Notes: generated from the letters alone by a model not told the origin. A DNA stretch of 64,000 nucleotides from Prescottella sp. R16 (GCF_030656875.1 NZ_CP130943.1:2480001-2544000), one strand, 5' to 3'; shown: positions 50,323 through 59,196, numbered from the stretch's first letter. A program made the numbers and translations.

Positions 50323-50688
50323 GTGGCCACTCAGACTCTGACCCAGCAGAACTTCCAGCAGACCATCACCGACAACGACATCGTGCTCGTCGATTTCTGG
50401 GCGTCGTGGTGCGGCCCGTGCCGCAACTTCGCGCCGACGTTCGAGGCGTCGTCGGAGAAGCACACCGACGTCGTCCACGCCAAGGTCGACACCGAGGCCG
50501 AGCAGGAGTTCGCGGCAGGCGCCGGGATCCGCTCGATTCCCACGATCATGGCGTTCCGTGACGGCATTCTCGTGTTCAACCAGGCGGGTGCCCTGCCGCC
50601 GGCCGCGCTCGAGGATCTGATCACGCAGGTCAAGTCCCTCGACATGGACGACGTGCGCAAGCAGATCGCCGAGCAGCAGGCCAACTGA
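50323..50688 (+). CDS. Thioredoxin
   Basis: 121 aa thioredoxin fold with the active site WCGPC (VDFWASWCGPCRNF) and the cis-proline in IPTIM. Has a C-terminal extension of about 15 residues (LDMDDVRKQIAEQQAN) beyond the basic fold. GTG start at 50323 behind GAAAGGA. A cytosolic disulfide reductase; which reductase feeds it is not shown. Convergent with polA. Confidence 0.93.
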   Translation: MATQTLTQQNFQQTITDNDIVLVDFWASWCGPCRNFAPTFEASSEKHTDVVHAKVDTEAEQEFAAGAGIRSIPTIMAFRDGILVFNQAGALPPAALEDLITQVKSLDMDDVRKQIAEQQAN

Positions 50689-50733
50689 CCGGCGCGCTGC
50701 CGCAACAGTTTCCGGGACGTCGCCCGCCCACGA

Positions 50734-53475
50734 TCAGTGGGCGGCGGCGTCCCAGCTGCGTCCGGTGCCGACGGACACTTCGAGCGGCACCGACAGTTCG
50801 ATCGCGTTCGCCATCTTGTCCCGCACGATCTGCTCGACCCGTTCGCGTTCGCCGGACGCGACCTCGAGCACGAGTTCGTCGTGGACCTGCAGCAGCATCC
50901 GGGATGCCAGGCCGGCGTCGCGCAGAGCCTGCTGGACGTCGATCATGGCGACCTTGATGATGTCGGCGGCGGTGCCCTGGATGGGGGCATTGAGGGCGGC
51001 CCGTTCGGCGACCTCGCGGCGCTGCCGGTTGTCGCTGTTGAGGTCGGGCAGGTAGCGGCGGCGTCCGAACAGGGTTTCGGTGTAGCCGACCTTGCGGGCC
51101 TGCTCGACGACCTCGTGGAGGTAGTCGCGGACCCCGCCGAAGCGGGCGAAGTACGCCTCCATCTGTTCGCGCGCCTCCTCGGTGGAGATCTTGAGCTGCG
51201 CGGCGAGACCGAAAGCGCTGAGCCCGTAGGCGAGTCCGTACGACATGGCCTTGACGCGGCGACGCAGCTCCGGGGTGACCTCCTCGATCGGCACCCCGAA
51301 GGCGCGGGAGCCGACGAAACTGTGCAGGTCCTCGCCGGTGTTGAACGCCTCGATGAGGCCCTCGTCCCGCGACAGGTGCGCCATGATGCGCATCTCGATC
51401 TGGCTGTAGTCGGCGGTGAGCAGCGTCTCGTAGCCGTCGCCGACGACGAAGCCGTCGCGGATCTGCCGTCCGGCGTCGGTGCGGACCGGAATGTTCTGCA
51501 GGTTCGGTTCGGTGGACGACAGCCGGCCGGTGGCGGCGACGGTCTGGTTGAACGTGGTGTGGATGCGGCCGTCGTCGGCGACGGTCTTGAGCAGGCCGTC
51601 GACGGTGACCTTGAGCCGTGTCGCGTCGCGGTGTTCGAGCAGGTACGCCAGGAACGGGTGCTGGGTCTTCTCGAACAGTGACTCGAGCGCGGCGGCGTCG
51701 GTGGTGTAGCCGGTCTTGGTCTTCTTGGTCTTGGGCATCTCGAGTTCGTCGAACAGCACCACCTGCAGCTGCTTCGGGGAGCCGAGGTTGATCTGCTTGC
51801 CGATCACCTCGTACGCCGACTCCGCCGCCTCCGCGACGCGGGCCGCGAACGTGGACTGCAGGTCGTGCAGGTGGTCGGTGTCGACGGCGATACCGGTGGC
51901 CTCGAGGTCGGCGAGGACATCGAGCAGCGGCAGTTCCATGTCGGCGAGCAGGCCGGCGGCCTCGATACCGACGAGTTCGATGTCGAGGGCTGCGGCGAGG
52001 TCGACGACCGCACGGGCCCGCAGGTTCTCGTTCTCGGCTGCTTCGGCGTCGGCGGTGTCCTCGTCGTCCAGCAGCGAAAGCTGTTGCTGCCCGGACTCTT
52101 CCACGCGCAGTTCACGCTTGAGGTAGCGCAGCGACAGGTCGTCGAGGTTGAAGCTGCGCTGGCCGGGCCGCACGAGGTACGCGGCGAGGGCGGTGTCGCT
52201 GGTGACGCCGGCGAGCGTCCACCCGCGTCCACGCAGCGCGTGCACGGCCCGCTTGACCTCGTGTAGCGCCTTGGGCTGCTGCGCGTCGGTGAGCCACGCC
52301 GCGAGCGCGGCCTCGTCCTCGGGAGTGGCGGCAGTGGTGGAGATGTAGGCGCCCTCACCGTCGGACGCGGCGATCGCGACGGCGGTGACGTCGCCGCCGT
52401 ACGGGGTTCCGGTGCCGACGACGGACAGTCCGTGCCGCTGCCCGGTGGACGCGTGCTCGGTGATCCACGCGGCGACCTCACCGGGGGCCAGGGCACGGCC
52501 GCGGACCTCGAAGCCCTCCTCGGCCTCGGGTTCGGCGGAACTCAGCGTCGCGAACAGGCGGTCGCGCAGCACCTTGAACTCGAGGTCGTCGAACAGGGCG
52601 TGGATGCGGTCGCGGTCCCACGGCGCGAGCGCCAGCTGGTCGGGGGTGTAGGGCAGCGCGACGTCGCGGACCATCTCGGTGAGGTGCCGGTTGAGCAGCA
52701 CGCTGTTGACGTTGGCGCGCAACGAGTCCCCGACCTTGCCACGCACCTTGTCGATGTCGGTCACGAGGTTCTCGAGCGACCCGTATTCGCGGATCCACTT
52801 GGCGGCGGTCTTCTCCCCCACGCCGGGGATACCGGGCAGGTTGTCGGACGGGTCGCCGCGCAGCGCCGCATAGTCGGGGTACTGCTGCGGGGTGAGCCCG
52901 TACTTCTCCTCGACGGCCTCCGGGGTGAACCGGGTCAGGTCCGAGACACCCTTGCGGGGGTAGAGGACGGTGACGTCGTCGGTGACGAGTTGCAGCGCAT
53001 CACGGTCGCCGGTGACGACGAGGACGCGGTAGCCGAGCGCGGTGGCCTGCGTGGTGAGGGTGGCGATGACGTCGTCGGCCTCGAAGCCCTCGATCGCCAT
53101 GACCGGGATACCCATGGCCGCGAGCACGTCCTTGGCGATCTCGACCTGCCCCTTGAACTCGTCGGGCGTCTTGGAGCGGTTGGCCTTGTACTCGGGGAAC
53201 GCCTCGGCGCGGAACGTCTGCCGGGACACGTCGAACGCGGCCGCGACGTGGGTGGGCTGCTCATCGCGCAGCAGGTTGATGAGCATCGACGTGAACCCGT
53301 ACACCGCGTTGGTGGACTGCCCGCTCTGCGTCTTGAAGTTCTCGGCCGGCAGCGCGAAGAACGCCCGGTAGGCGAGGGAATGGCCGTCGAGGAGCAGCAG
53401 TGTCGGCTTCTCCGACGCGGCGCCTGTCGCATCGGCGGACGTGGTGGCAGTCGAGGGTGTGGTTGCGGGGCTCAC
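50734..53475 (-). CDS. polA: DNA polymerase I
   Basis: 913 aa. N-terminal 5' nuclease domain (LLLLDGHSLAYRAFFALP, EADDVIATL, GDPSDNLPGIPGVG), a middle 3'-5' exonuclease-like domain without the DxE and other metal ligands, so probably no proofreading (as in mycobacteria), and the polymerase domain with motif A DYSQIEMRIMAHLS, motif B RRRVKAMSYGLAYG and motif C QVHDELVLE. GTG start at 53475 with the -10 of a PafBC-type promoter 8 nt upstream: possibly leaderless. Fills gaps after excision repair and removes Okazaki primers. Confidence 0.97.
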   Translation of the reverse strand: MSPATTPSTATTSADATGAASEKPTLLLLDGHSLAYRAFFALPAENFKTQSGQSTNAVYGFTSMLINLLRDEQPTHVAAAFDVSRQTFRAEAFPEYKANRSKTPDEFKGQVEIAKDVLAAMGIPVMAIEGFEADDVIATLTTQATALGYRVLVVTGDRDALQLVTDDVTVLYPRKGVSDLTRFTPEAVEEKYGLTPQQYPDYAALRGDPSDNLPGIPGVGEKTAAKWIREYGSLENLVTDIDKVRGKVGDSLRANVNSVLLNRHLTEMVRDVALPYTPDQLALAPWDRDRIHALFDDLEFKVLRDRLFATLSSAEPEAEEGFEVRGRALAPGEVAAWITEHASTGQRHGLSVVGTGTPYGGDVTAVAIAASDGEGAYISTTAATPEDEAALAAWLTDAQQPKALHEVKRAVHALRGRGWTLAGVTSDTALAAYLVRPGQRSFNLDDLSLRYLKRELRVEESGQQQLSLLDDEDTADAEAAENENLRARAVVDLAAALDIELVGIEAAGLLADMELPLLDVLADLEATGIAVDTDHLHDLQSTFAARVAEAAESAYEVIGKQINLGSPKQLQVVLFDELEMPKTKKTKTGYTTDAAALESLFEKTQHPFLAYLLEHRDATRLKVTVDGLLKTVADDGRIHTTFNQTVAATGRLSSTEPNLQNIPVRTDAGRQIRDGFVVGDGYETLLTADYSQIEMRIMAHLSRDEGLIEAFNTGEDLHSFVGSRAFGVPIEEVTPELRRRVKAMSYGLAYGLSAFGLAAQLKISTEEAREQMEAYFARFGGVRDYLHEVVEQARKVGYTETLFGRRRYLPDLNSDNRQRREVAERAALNAPIQGTAADIIKVAMIDVQQALRDAGLASRMLLQVHDELVLEVASGERERVEQIVRDKMANAIELSVPLEVSVGTGRSWDAAAH

Positions 53476-53483
53476 GGTGACAC

Positions 53484-53506
53484 AGTCTAGGGAGCACCGC
53501 CGACAC
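53484..53506 (-). promoter_or_regulatory. polA promoter, weaker PafBC-type match
   Basis: Minus strand GTGTCGGCG, 8 nt (GTGCTCCC), TAGACT: 7 of 9 box positions, exact N8 spacing and a TAnnnT -10. It starts right after the pdtaR stop codon and ends 8 nt before the polA GTG. Confidence 0.6.
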
Positions 53507-54121
53507 TCACGCGGTGGCGCCGTTCCCGCCCAGCGTGTCGACGACGATCTCGGCGACGGCCTTCATGGTGGAGCGGCGGTCCATCGCCGCGCGCTGGATC
53601 CATTTGAACGCCTCGGGCTCGCTCAGTCCCTGCGACGCCATGAGCATCCCCTTGGCGCGGTCGACGATCTTGCGGGTCTCGAGCCGCTCCGACAGGTTCG
53701 CGACCTCCCGCTCCAGCAGGGCCACCTCGGCGAACCGGCTGGCCGCCAACTCCACCGCCGGCACCAGGTCGGCCTTGGAGAACGGCTTCACCAGGTATGC
53801 CATCGCACCCGCGTCGCGAGCCTTCTCCACCAGCTCCCGCTGACTGAACGCCGTCAGGATCACCACGGGCGCAATCCTTTTCGCGGCGATCTCGGAGGCC
53901 GCATCGATGCCGTCCCGGCGCGGCATCTTCACATCCATGATCACCAGATCGGGGCGCAGCTCCTCCGTGAGTTCCACGGCCCGCTGCCCGTCCCCGGCCT
54001 CCCCCACGACGTCGTACCCCTCCTCGCGGAGCATCTCGACCAGATCGAGACGGATCAACGCCTCGTCCTCCGCCACCACCACACGCCGGGCCGGTCGATC
54101 CTGTGCGGGGGTCGCGTTCAC
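53507..54121 (-). CDS. pdtaR: ANTAR response regulator PdtaR
   Basis: Two domains: receiver (residues about 15-130; DEALIRLD acidic pocket, phospho-Asp in LVIMDVKMPRRDG, Thr in ILTAF, Lys in LVKPF) and C-terminal ANTAR RNA-binding domain (ERLETRKIVDRAKGMLMASQ, EAFKWIQRAAMDRR). Phosphorylated by PdtaS, which is not in the window; ANTAR proteins bind dual hairpins in RNA to control termination. Start uncertain: GTG at 54121 has 9-nt spacing to GAGGAGG; GTG 54127 and ATG 54130 are also in frame but very close to it. Upstream of polA, same strand, with its own promoter. Confidence 0.93.
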   Translation of the reverse strand: MNATPAQDRPARRVVVAEDEALIRLDLVEMLREEGYDVVGEAGDGQRAVELTEELRPDLVIMDVKMPRRDGIDAASEIAAKRIAPVVILTAFSQRELVEKARDAGAMAYLVKPFSKADLVPAVELAASRFAEVALLEREVANLSERLETRKIVDRAKGMLMASQGLSEPEAFKWIQRAAMDRRSTMKAVAEIVVDTLGGNGATA

Positions 54122-54227
54122 GGTCACCATCCTCCTCGAGTAGACGCCCACCGGCCGGTGCGCGAACGGTTCGAGGGTACCGGTGGTTTGACTGGATCCC
54201 ACGAACCTCTACAGTGGTATCCCGCAC

Positions 54228-54304
54228 GCCCTCGTATCCCAATTGGCAGAGGAAACGGATTCAAAACCCGTACAGTGTGAGTTCGAGTCTCACCGAGGGC
54301 ACCA
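54228..54304 (+). tRNA. tRNA with CAA anticodon (tRNA-Leu), class I-type short variable arm
   Basis: Acceptor stem GCCCTCG/CGAGGGC is perfect; T arm GTGAG-TTCGAGT-CTCAC; encoded ACCA at 54301-54304. Anticodon loop TTCAAAA gives CAA (Leu UUG). The variable region is only ACAGT (5 nt), whereas normal Leu tRNAs have long class II arms. The anticodon stem has an A31-C39 mismatch and the D stem has three good pairs (T10-A25, C11-G24, C12-G23). A class I CAA tRNA has been seen in other actinobacteria as far as I recall. Lies between divergent pdtaR and the hydrolase gene. Confidence 0.85.
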
Positions 54305-54331
54305 CTGATCCACCCGACCGGGTCGGGTCCG

Positions 54332-55225
54332 CTACGCGGTCTCGGCGAGGGAGTCGAGGATCGCCCGGTAGTGCAGGCGCGCCATGAAGTGGCCGCCGCT
54401 TCCGATGTTCAAGGTGGCGTTGGGGATTCGGGTGGCGAGTTCCGACGACCACTTCCGTGGGACGAGCCGGTCGGCGCCGCCCCACCACACGTCGACGGGC
54501 ACCTCGAGGTCCTCGGGGTCGAATCCCCACGGCCGCGCCCATGCCCGGTATTCCTCGACGACCCCGGCCGGGTCGCGCAGGCTCTCCCCCGCTGCCGCGG
54601 CGAAGTCGTCGGGGTCACCGGTGATGGTCTCGGCGTCGGTCGGCCCGAACGCGCGGGCGGCGGCCTTGGCGAATCGGTGTGGCGCCGATCGGGCGGCCAC
54701 CGACAGTGCCCGGAACCATCCGGTCGCGATCCGCGGATGGTCGCGCGCCATCCGTGTGTACCAGCGGTCGAATCCGCACAGGTCCTGTACGACGCCGTCC
54801 TCGGTGAGCGGGAGGGTGCCGGCCACGATCGCGACCCGGCTGATCCGGGGCGCCAGCGCGTAGCCGAGTCCGGCCGCATATTGCCCGCCCATCGACCAGC
54901 CGAGGACCCCCATCCGCTCCACCCCGAGTTGGTCGACGAGTTCCTCGACGTCGGCGGCCCAGTCGAGGACGGTGCGTCCGGGACTGGGATCGGAGAGCCC
55001 GATGCCGGGACGGTCCGGGGCGATCAACCGGATCCCGGCGGCCGCGGCGATCGGGGCCACGGCCCGGACGTCGTGCCGGCACGACATCGTGCGGTGGGCG
55101 TGGATCACGACGAATCCGTCGGCCGGCCCGTGGTCGGCGAACCCCATGGCACGACCGTCTCGCAACGTGATCACCCGGTCCCGGGGCGGGACGGGACGGA
55201 CGGTCTCACTGAGTTCACTGCGCAC
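54332..55225 (-). CDS. Alpha/beta hydrolase
   Basis: 297 aa alpha/beta-hydrolase fold. Nucleophile elbow GWSMGGQYA (Ser near residue 116), acid likely in VWWGGADRLVP, His in SGGHFM near the C-terminus. An HAHRTM segment in place of the usual HG oxyanion motif is slightly odd. No signal peptide. Substrate unknown. Convergent with the tRNA; reads away from the DUF35-thiolase pair. Confidence 0.9.
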   Translation of the reverse strand: MRSELSETVRPVPPRDRVITLRDGRAMGFADHGPADGFVVIHAHRTMSCRHDVRAVAPIAAAAGIRLIAPDRPGIGLSDPSPGRTVLDWAADVEELVDQLGVERMGVLGWSMGGQYAAGLGYALAPRISRVAIVAGTLPLTEDGVVQDLCGFDRWYTRMARDHPRIATGWFRALSVAARSAPHRFAKAAARAFGPTDAETITGDPDDFAAAAGESLRDPAGVVEEYRAWARPWGFDPEDLEVPVDVWWGGADRLVPRKWSSELATRIPNATLNIGSGGHFMARLHYRAILDSLAETA

Positions 55226-55512
55226 GATGCACCTCCGGACGAGTCGCCCCCACGATAGCGGTCGGACGACCGACAGTGACGGAGTTCACGCCCCGGAAAG
55301 CCGAGTGTCGGTCGAGCGACCAGTACCGCACTGCCGCAGGTCAACGCCCGATTGCGTCCGGAACGACCGTTTGATCGGGTTCCCTGGAGGACGAGTCCGG
55401 TGGGCGGGATCTCAAATCTGGAATCGGTCGCCTCATGCAATACTGCAACCCGTTCCGCTGCCGGACCGCCGACGTGTCCGGCCATCAGGCTCGACAAGCA
55501 GATGAGGTTTGC

Positions 55513-55965
55513 ATGAGCGACACCGCCACACCGGCCGTCGAGGGCTGGTTCACCACGGGGCCGGAGCCGGCCCTGATCGGCACCAAGTGCCGGTCCTGCG
55601 GGAACATCGCGTTCCCCCGGGAGACCACCTTCTGCAAGAACCCGGCGTGCTCGGGTGAGGAGTTCGACGACGTCGAGCTGTCACGTCGCGGCACGGTGTG
55701 GTCGTACACGGATGCGCAGTACAAGCCGCCGGCCCCGTACATCGCGAACACCGACCCGTACGTGCCGTTCGCCCTGGCTGCCGTCGAGCTGCCCGAGGGC
55801 CTCGTCGTACTCGGCCAGGTCGCCGACGGCTTCGGCGTCGCGGACCTCAAGGTGGGCAACGAGGTCGAACTCGTCGTCGAGACCCTGTACACGGACGAGA
55901 CCGGTGACCGCAGCATCTGGCGTTGGAAGCCGGTTGCCGCAGCCCAGAGCGGAGCACAGGCATGA
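55513..55965 (+). CDS. DUF35 / OB-fold nucleic-acid- or acyl-CoA-binding protein
   Basis: 150 aa. Rubredoxin-like zinc ribbon (CRSCGN, then CKNPACSG) followed by an OB fold. Such DUF35 proteins pair with thiolase-like partners, forming a hetero-complex for acyl-CoA or steroid side-chain chemistry. ATG at 55513 behind GAGG. Its stop overlaps the next start (ATGA), as expected for an obligate partner. In mycobacteria the same pair is Rv1628c-Rv1627c. The 287-nt gap upstream has no gene. Confidence 0.9.
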   Translation: MSDTATPAVEGWFTTGPEPALIGTKCRSCGNIAFPRETTFCKNPACSGEEFDDVELSRRGTVWSYTDAQYKPPAPYIANTDPYVPFALAAVELPEGLVVLGQVADGFGVADLKVGNEVELVVETLYTDETGDRSIWRWKPVAAAQSGAQA

Positions 55966-57155
55966 GCAACAACGATGTGGCGGTCCTCGGCGTCGGTATG
56001 CACGCCTGGGGCAAGTGGGGACACTCGTTCGTCAAGTACGGTGTCGCGGCCGCCCGTGCCGCCCTGGCCGATTCGGGGATCGACTGGCAGGACGTCGACC
56101 TGATCGTCGGCGGCGAGACGGTCCGCAACGGCTACGGCGGCTATGTCGCGGGTGCCACGTTCGCGCAGGCCCTCGGCTGGAACGGAGCCCGTGTGGCGAC
56201 GTCGTACGCGGCGTGCGCGACGGGTGCGCAGGCCCTCGACACCGCCCGGGCCCGCATCCTCGCGGGTCTGTCGGACGTCGCGCTGGTCGTCGGCGCCGAC
56301 ACCACCCCGAAGGGTTTCCTGGCCCCCAACGCCGGTGAGCGCTGGGACGATCCGGACTGGCTGCGGTTCCGCCTGATGGGTATGACGAACCCGGCGTACT
56401 TCGCGCTCAACGCGCGTCGCCGCATCGACCTGTACGGTGCCACGCCGGAGGACTTCGCCGCGGTCAAGGTGAAGAACGCCAAGCACGGCCTGAACAACCC
56501 GTACGCGCGCTACCGCAAGGAAGTTGCCGCCGAGGACGTGCTGGCCTCGCCGGTGGTCGCCGATCCGCTGCACCTGCTGGACATCTGTGCCACCTCGGAC
56601 GGCGGCGCCGCGATCATCCTCACCTCGATGGAGTACGCCCGCAAGAAGGGCATCGTCGATCCGGTTCGCATCAAGGCGATTTCGACGGTGACGCCGACGT
56701 TCCCGCAGACGATCATGGACATGCCGAACTTCTCCACCGAGTCGGCGTCCGCGGTTCCCGCACCGGAGCGCACGTTCAAGGAGTCGATCGGTCACGCGGC
56801 GTACGAGGAGGCCGGTATTTCACCGGAGGACGTCGACGTCGCCGAGGTGTACGACCTCGCGACCGCGATCGAGCTGGACTGGATCGAGGACCTGCAGCTG
56901 TGCAAGCGCGGTGAGGCCGAGCAGCTGCTGCGTGCCGGCGACACCACGATCGGCGGCCGCATCCCGGTCAACCCGTCCGGTGGTCTCGCCTGCTTCGGCG
57001 AAGCCGTTCCGGCGCAGGCCCTCGCGCAGGTGTGCGAGCTGACGTGGCAGATCCGCGGCCAGGCGGAGGGACGCCAGGTCGAGGGTGCCCGTGTCGGCAT
57101 CACCGCGAACCAGGGCCTGTTCGGCCACGGCTCGTCGGTCATCGTCTCGGCCTGA
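55962..57155 (+). CDS. Thiolase-superfamily lipid-transfer protein (Ltp-like)
   Basis: 397 aa thiolase fold: VAVLGVGMHAWGKWG start, reactive-site region SYAACATGAQALDTARA with the nucleophile-position Cys, and C-terminal NPSGGLACFGEAVPAQ. The lipid-transfer (SCP-x/Ltp) group often lacks full thiolase chemistry and instead acts as retro-aldolase with a DUF35 subunit; which reaction applies here is unknown. Overlaps the DUF35 gene (ATGA). Ends just before a strong hairpin at 57172-57217. Confidence 0.9.
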   Translation: MSNNDVAVLGVGMHAWGKWGHSFVKYGVAAARAALADSGIDWQDVDLIVGGETVRNGYGGYVAGATFAQALGWNGARVATSYAACATGAQALDTARARILAGLSDVALVVGADTTPKGFLAPNAGERWDDPDWLRFRLMGMTNPAYFALNARRRIDLYGATPEDFAAVKVKNAKHGLNNPYARYRKEVAAEDVLASPVVADPLHLLDICATSDGGAAIILTSMEYARKKGIVDPVRIKAISTVTPTFPQTIMDMPNFSTESASAVPAPERTFKESIGHAAYEEAGISPEDVDVAEVYDLATAIELDWIEDLQLCKRGEAEQLLRAGDTTIGGRIPVNPSGGLACFGEAVPAQALAQVCELTWQIRGQAEGRQVEGARVGITANQGLFGHGSSVIVSA

Positions 57156-57171
57156 TCGAGCGGAACCACCT

Positions 57172-57217
57172 ACAGCGCCCCGCCGCAACCGGATTCACGG
57201 TTGCGGCGGGGCGCTGT
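57172..57217. terminator. 20-bp hairpin shared by two convergent genes
   Basis: Perfect 20-bp stem (57172-57191 with 57198-57217), loop GATTCA. The minus-strand gene's stop codon (TGA, rc of 57195-57197) lies in the loop, so its last codons form one arm. It probably ends the DUF35-thiolase transcript; no long T-tract follows. Confidence 0.85.
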
Positions 57218-57749
57218 CCTGTTCGCGGGCGGGCCGCAGATGTCCGGCCGATCGCACGAGCAGGAACAGCGCCACCACGGCGACGGACGCCGCGTCCCCG
57301 GCCGCGATCCGGTGGTCGGCCGCGCAGACCCGCTCCATCTCCTCGTAGGGAATCGGGGTGGACAGCACCACCGGATCCCCGGTGGCCGCCGACGTCACCC
57401 GCAGGCTGGTCCCGGAGAACGGGACCAGCACGGATCCGCATTCGATCCGGGCCTGCCCGACACTGTCCACGGGCACCGTCGTCGGCACGACCAGGGTCGC
57501 CGCGGCCCCGGCCACCGCGGCCGCCCCGGCGAGCCCGCACAGCGCCCCGAACACCAGCCGGTACCGACTGCGGAACCTGCGGCGCCACCACAGCACCGTG
57601 AGCACGGCACCGAGACCGACGAACAGCACCCACGCCCACCAGGACGGCACCCCGACCGTCCAGTACAGCCAGCCGAGAAGCAGGAACCAGAACGCGGCAC
57701 TGAGCCACGCGGTCGCGACGCTGCTTCCTCGGCGAATATCCTCACTCAC
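57195..57749 (-). CDS. Hypothetical membrane protein
   Basis: 184 aa with three to four membrane segments: about 14-32 (AAFWFLLLGWLYWTVGV), 36-53 (WAWVLFVGLGAVLTVLWW), 66-92 and near 158-172. Between the last two lies an extracellular-type loop with two cysteines (ECGS, VCAAD). GTG at 57749 chosen (VSEDIRRGSS); the ribosome site is not clear, so the start is uncertain. No family recognised. Confidence 0.65.
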   Translation of the reverse strand: MSEDIRRGSSVATAWLSAAFWFLLLGWLYWTVGVPSWWAWVLFVGLGAVLTVLWWRRRFRSRYRLVFGALCGLAGAAAVAGAAATLVVPTTVPVDSVGQARIECGSVLVPFSGTSLRVTSAATGDPVVLSTPIPYEEMERVCAADHRIAAGDAASVAVVALFLLVRSAGHLRPAREQDSAPPQP

Positions 57750-57814
57750 CGAATCATCATGGCAGAACAGGGAATACCACAGTTTCCGGCGATACGTCCG
57801 GCTAGATTCGACAC

Positions 57815-58465
57815 ATGCCCGATCCGTTCTCGTCTCTCGACGAACACGTTCGCCCGCACCTGGATTCGTCGGCGCTGCTGGTGATCGACATGCAGAACGA
57901 TTTCGTCGACGGCACCCTGCCGGTGGCGGGAACCTCGGATGTCGTTCCTCTCCTGAGCATTCTGCTCGACGCGTACCGGCGGGCCGGCCACCCGATCGTG
58001 CACGTGGTGCGGCTGTACACGGGGACGGACGTCGATCCGGTGCGGCGGACGGCGATCGCTCGCGACGATGCACCCATCGTCCGACCCGGCACGACCGGAT
58101 CCCGGATCGTCGACGGCCTACTTCCCGACAGTGCACCAGGATTGGATGCCGAACTCCTGCTCGCCGGTGGCCGTCAGCCCCTCGGCCCGAACGAGTCGGT
58201 CCTGTGGAAGCCCCGGTGGAGTGCGTTCCATCGCACGGGACTCGCCGGGTATCTCACCGATCTCCGGATCGACACCGTCGTGGTCGCGGGCTGCAACTTT
58301 CCGAATTGCCCGCGCGCCACCATGTTCGACGCGTCGAACCACGATTTCCGGGTCGTATCGGTCACGGATGCGACCTCCGGCACCACCTCGGATCGGCTCG
58401 CCGATGCCCGTTCCATCGGAGTCGTCACGATGACGGTGTCGGACATCCTCGACACCCTGAAGTGA
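57815..58465 (+). CDS. Cysteine hydrolase (isochorismatase-like family)
   Basis: 216 aa. Catalytic Asp in LLVIDMQNDFVDG (about residue 25), Lys in LWKPRWSAF, Cys in VAGCNFPNCPRATM, the order of the family (nicotinamidase, isochorismatase and similar). Extra cysteine two residues after the motif. ATG at 57815 follows TAGATT by 6 nt without a ribosome site: leaderless mRNA likely. Substrate unknown. Confidence 0.88.
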   Translation: MPDPFSSLDEHVRPHLDSSALLVIDMQNDFVDGTLPVAGTSDVVPLLSILLDAYRRAGHPIVHVVRLYTGTDVDPVRRTAIARDDAPIVRPGTTGSRIVDGLLPDSAPGLDAELLLAGGRQPLGPNESVLWKPRWSAFHRTGLAGYLTDLRIDTVVVAGCNFPNCPRATMFDASNHDFRVVSVTDATSGTTSDRLADARSIGVVTMTVSDILDTLK

Positions 58466-58483
58466 CTCACACCACACTATCGT

Positions 58484-58499
58484 GGTGACCCCGATCACA
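58484..58499 (+). promoter_or_regulatory. CRP/cAMP-receptor-type site upstream of rpf-like gene
   Basis: GGTGACCCCGATCACA matches TGTGA-N6-TCACA at 9 of 10 positions. It is about 340 nt before the Rpf-like start, in the 371-nt gap 58466-58836 that has no other gene. Mycobacterial rpfA is CRP-controlled, so the position is plausible. Confidence 0.55.
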
Positions 58500-58836
58500 G
58501 TTCTACCCCCGGGTCGGTCCGCCGCGCGCCCCGCGATCTTCCCCGCGACCAGCGTCGCAGCAGCATCCGAACCGTGATATCGGTACCGGCGTGCCAGAAA
58601 ACTACCTGGTGACGCAGCACGGCATCCGTCCTAGCGTCGTCACCGGCTCGACACCTCGAGCACCTCCGACCCGCAGCCAACGCTCTTCCGCCCCAGCGGG
58701 ATCGGACACGATACATCTTCCACGGGGCACGGCGAGGACACCGTTCCGGTGGCCCGGCCACGAATCGACACGGCCGAGCGCACCGCACTGTGCGACCACC
58801 GGACTCCTCGCTTCCGACCACGGAGAGGAATCACGC

Positions 58837-59178
58837 ATGACGTCTCGTATGTCGACGTTCACCGTCACCCGCACTCTCGGCACTTCCGCTGCGGCGGCTG
58901 CACTGGCCGTGGCCCCTCTCGCACTGACCGCCGCACCGGCCCAGGCCGCGTCCGGCGACTGGGACGCCGTCGCGCAGTGCGAGAGCAGCGGCAACTGGAG
59001 CGCGAACACCGGCAACGGCTACTACGGCGGCCTGCAGATCAGCGCGGGCACCTGGAACGCCCACGGCGGCAGCGGGCTGCCGCACAACAATTCCCGGGCG
59101 GCGCAGATCCAGGTGGCCGAATCGATCCTGTCGAGCCAGGGCGCCGGCGCCTGGCCGACGTGCGGGCAGTACCTGTGA
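58837..59178 (+). CDS. Resuscitation-promoting factor-like transglycosylase
   Basis: 113 aa secreted protein: signal peptide (to about residue 38, ending APAQA), then the Rpf domain DWDAVAQCESSGNWSANTGN and YYGGLQIS with the catalytic Glu in CESSGNW. Cleaves peptidoglycan and revives dormant cells. Only the catalytic domain is present (RpfC/D/E-like short form). ATG at 58837 behind GGAGAGGAA. Long upstream region with a CRP-like site. Confidence 0.92.
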   Translation: MTSRMSTFTVTRTLGTSAAAAALAVAPLALTAAPAQAASGDWDAVAQCESSGNWSANTGNGYYGGLQISAGTWNAHGGSGLPHNNSRAAQIQVAESILSSQGAGAWPTCGQYL

Positions 59179-59196
59179 CGTCCGCCTGATCGGGTG

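Noticed and set aside
54121..54180. SOS box (LexA site) upstream of pdtaR
   Set aside because: CGAACGGTTCG is palindromic but has a 1-nt instead of 4-nt spacer between the half-sites.
58466..58836. ydaO-type c-di-AMP riboswitch upstream of the Rpf-like gene
   Set aside because: Such riboswitches precede some actinobacterial rpf genes, but the conserved core could not be matched by eye. A covariance search would decide.
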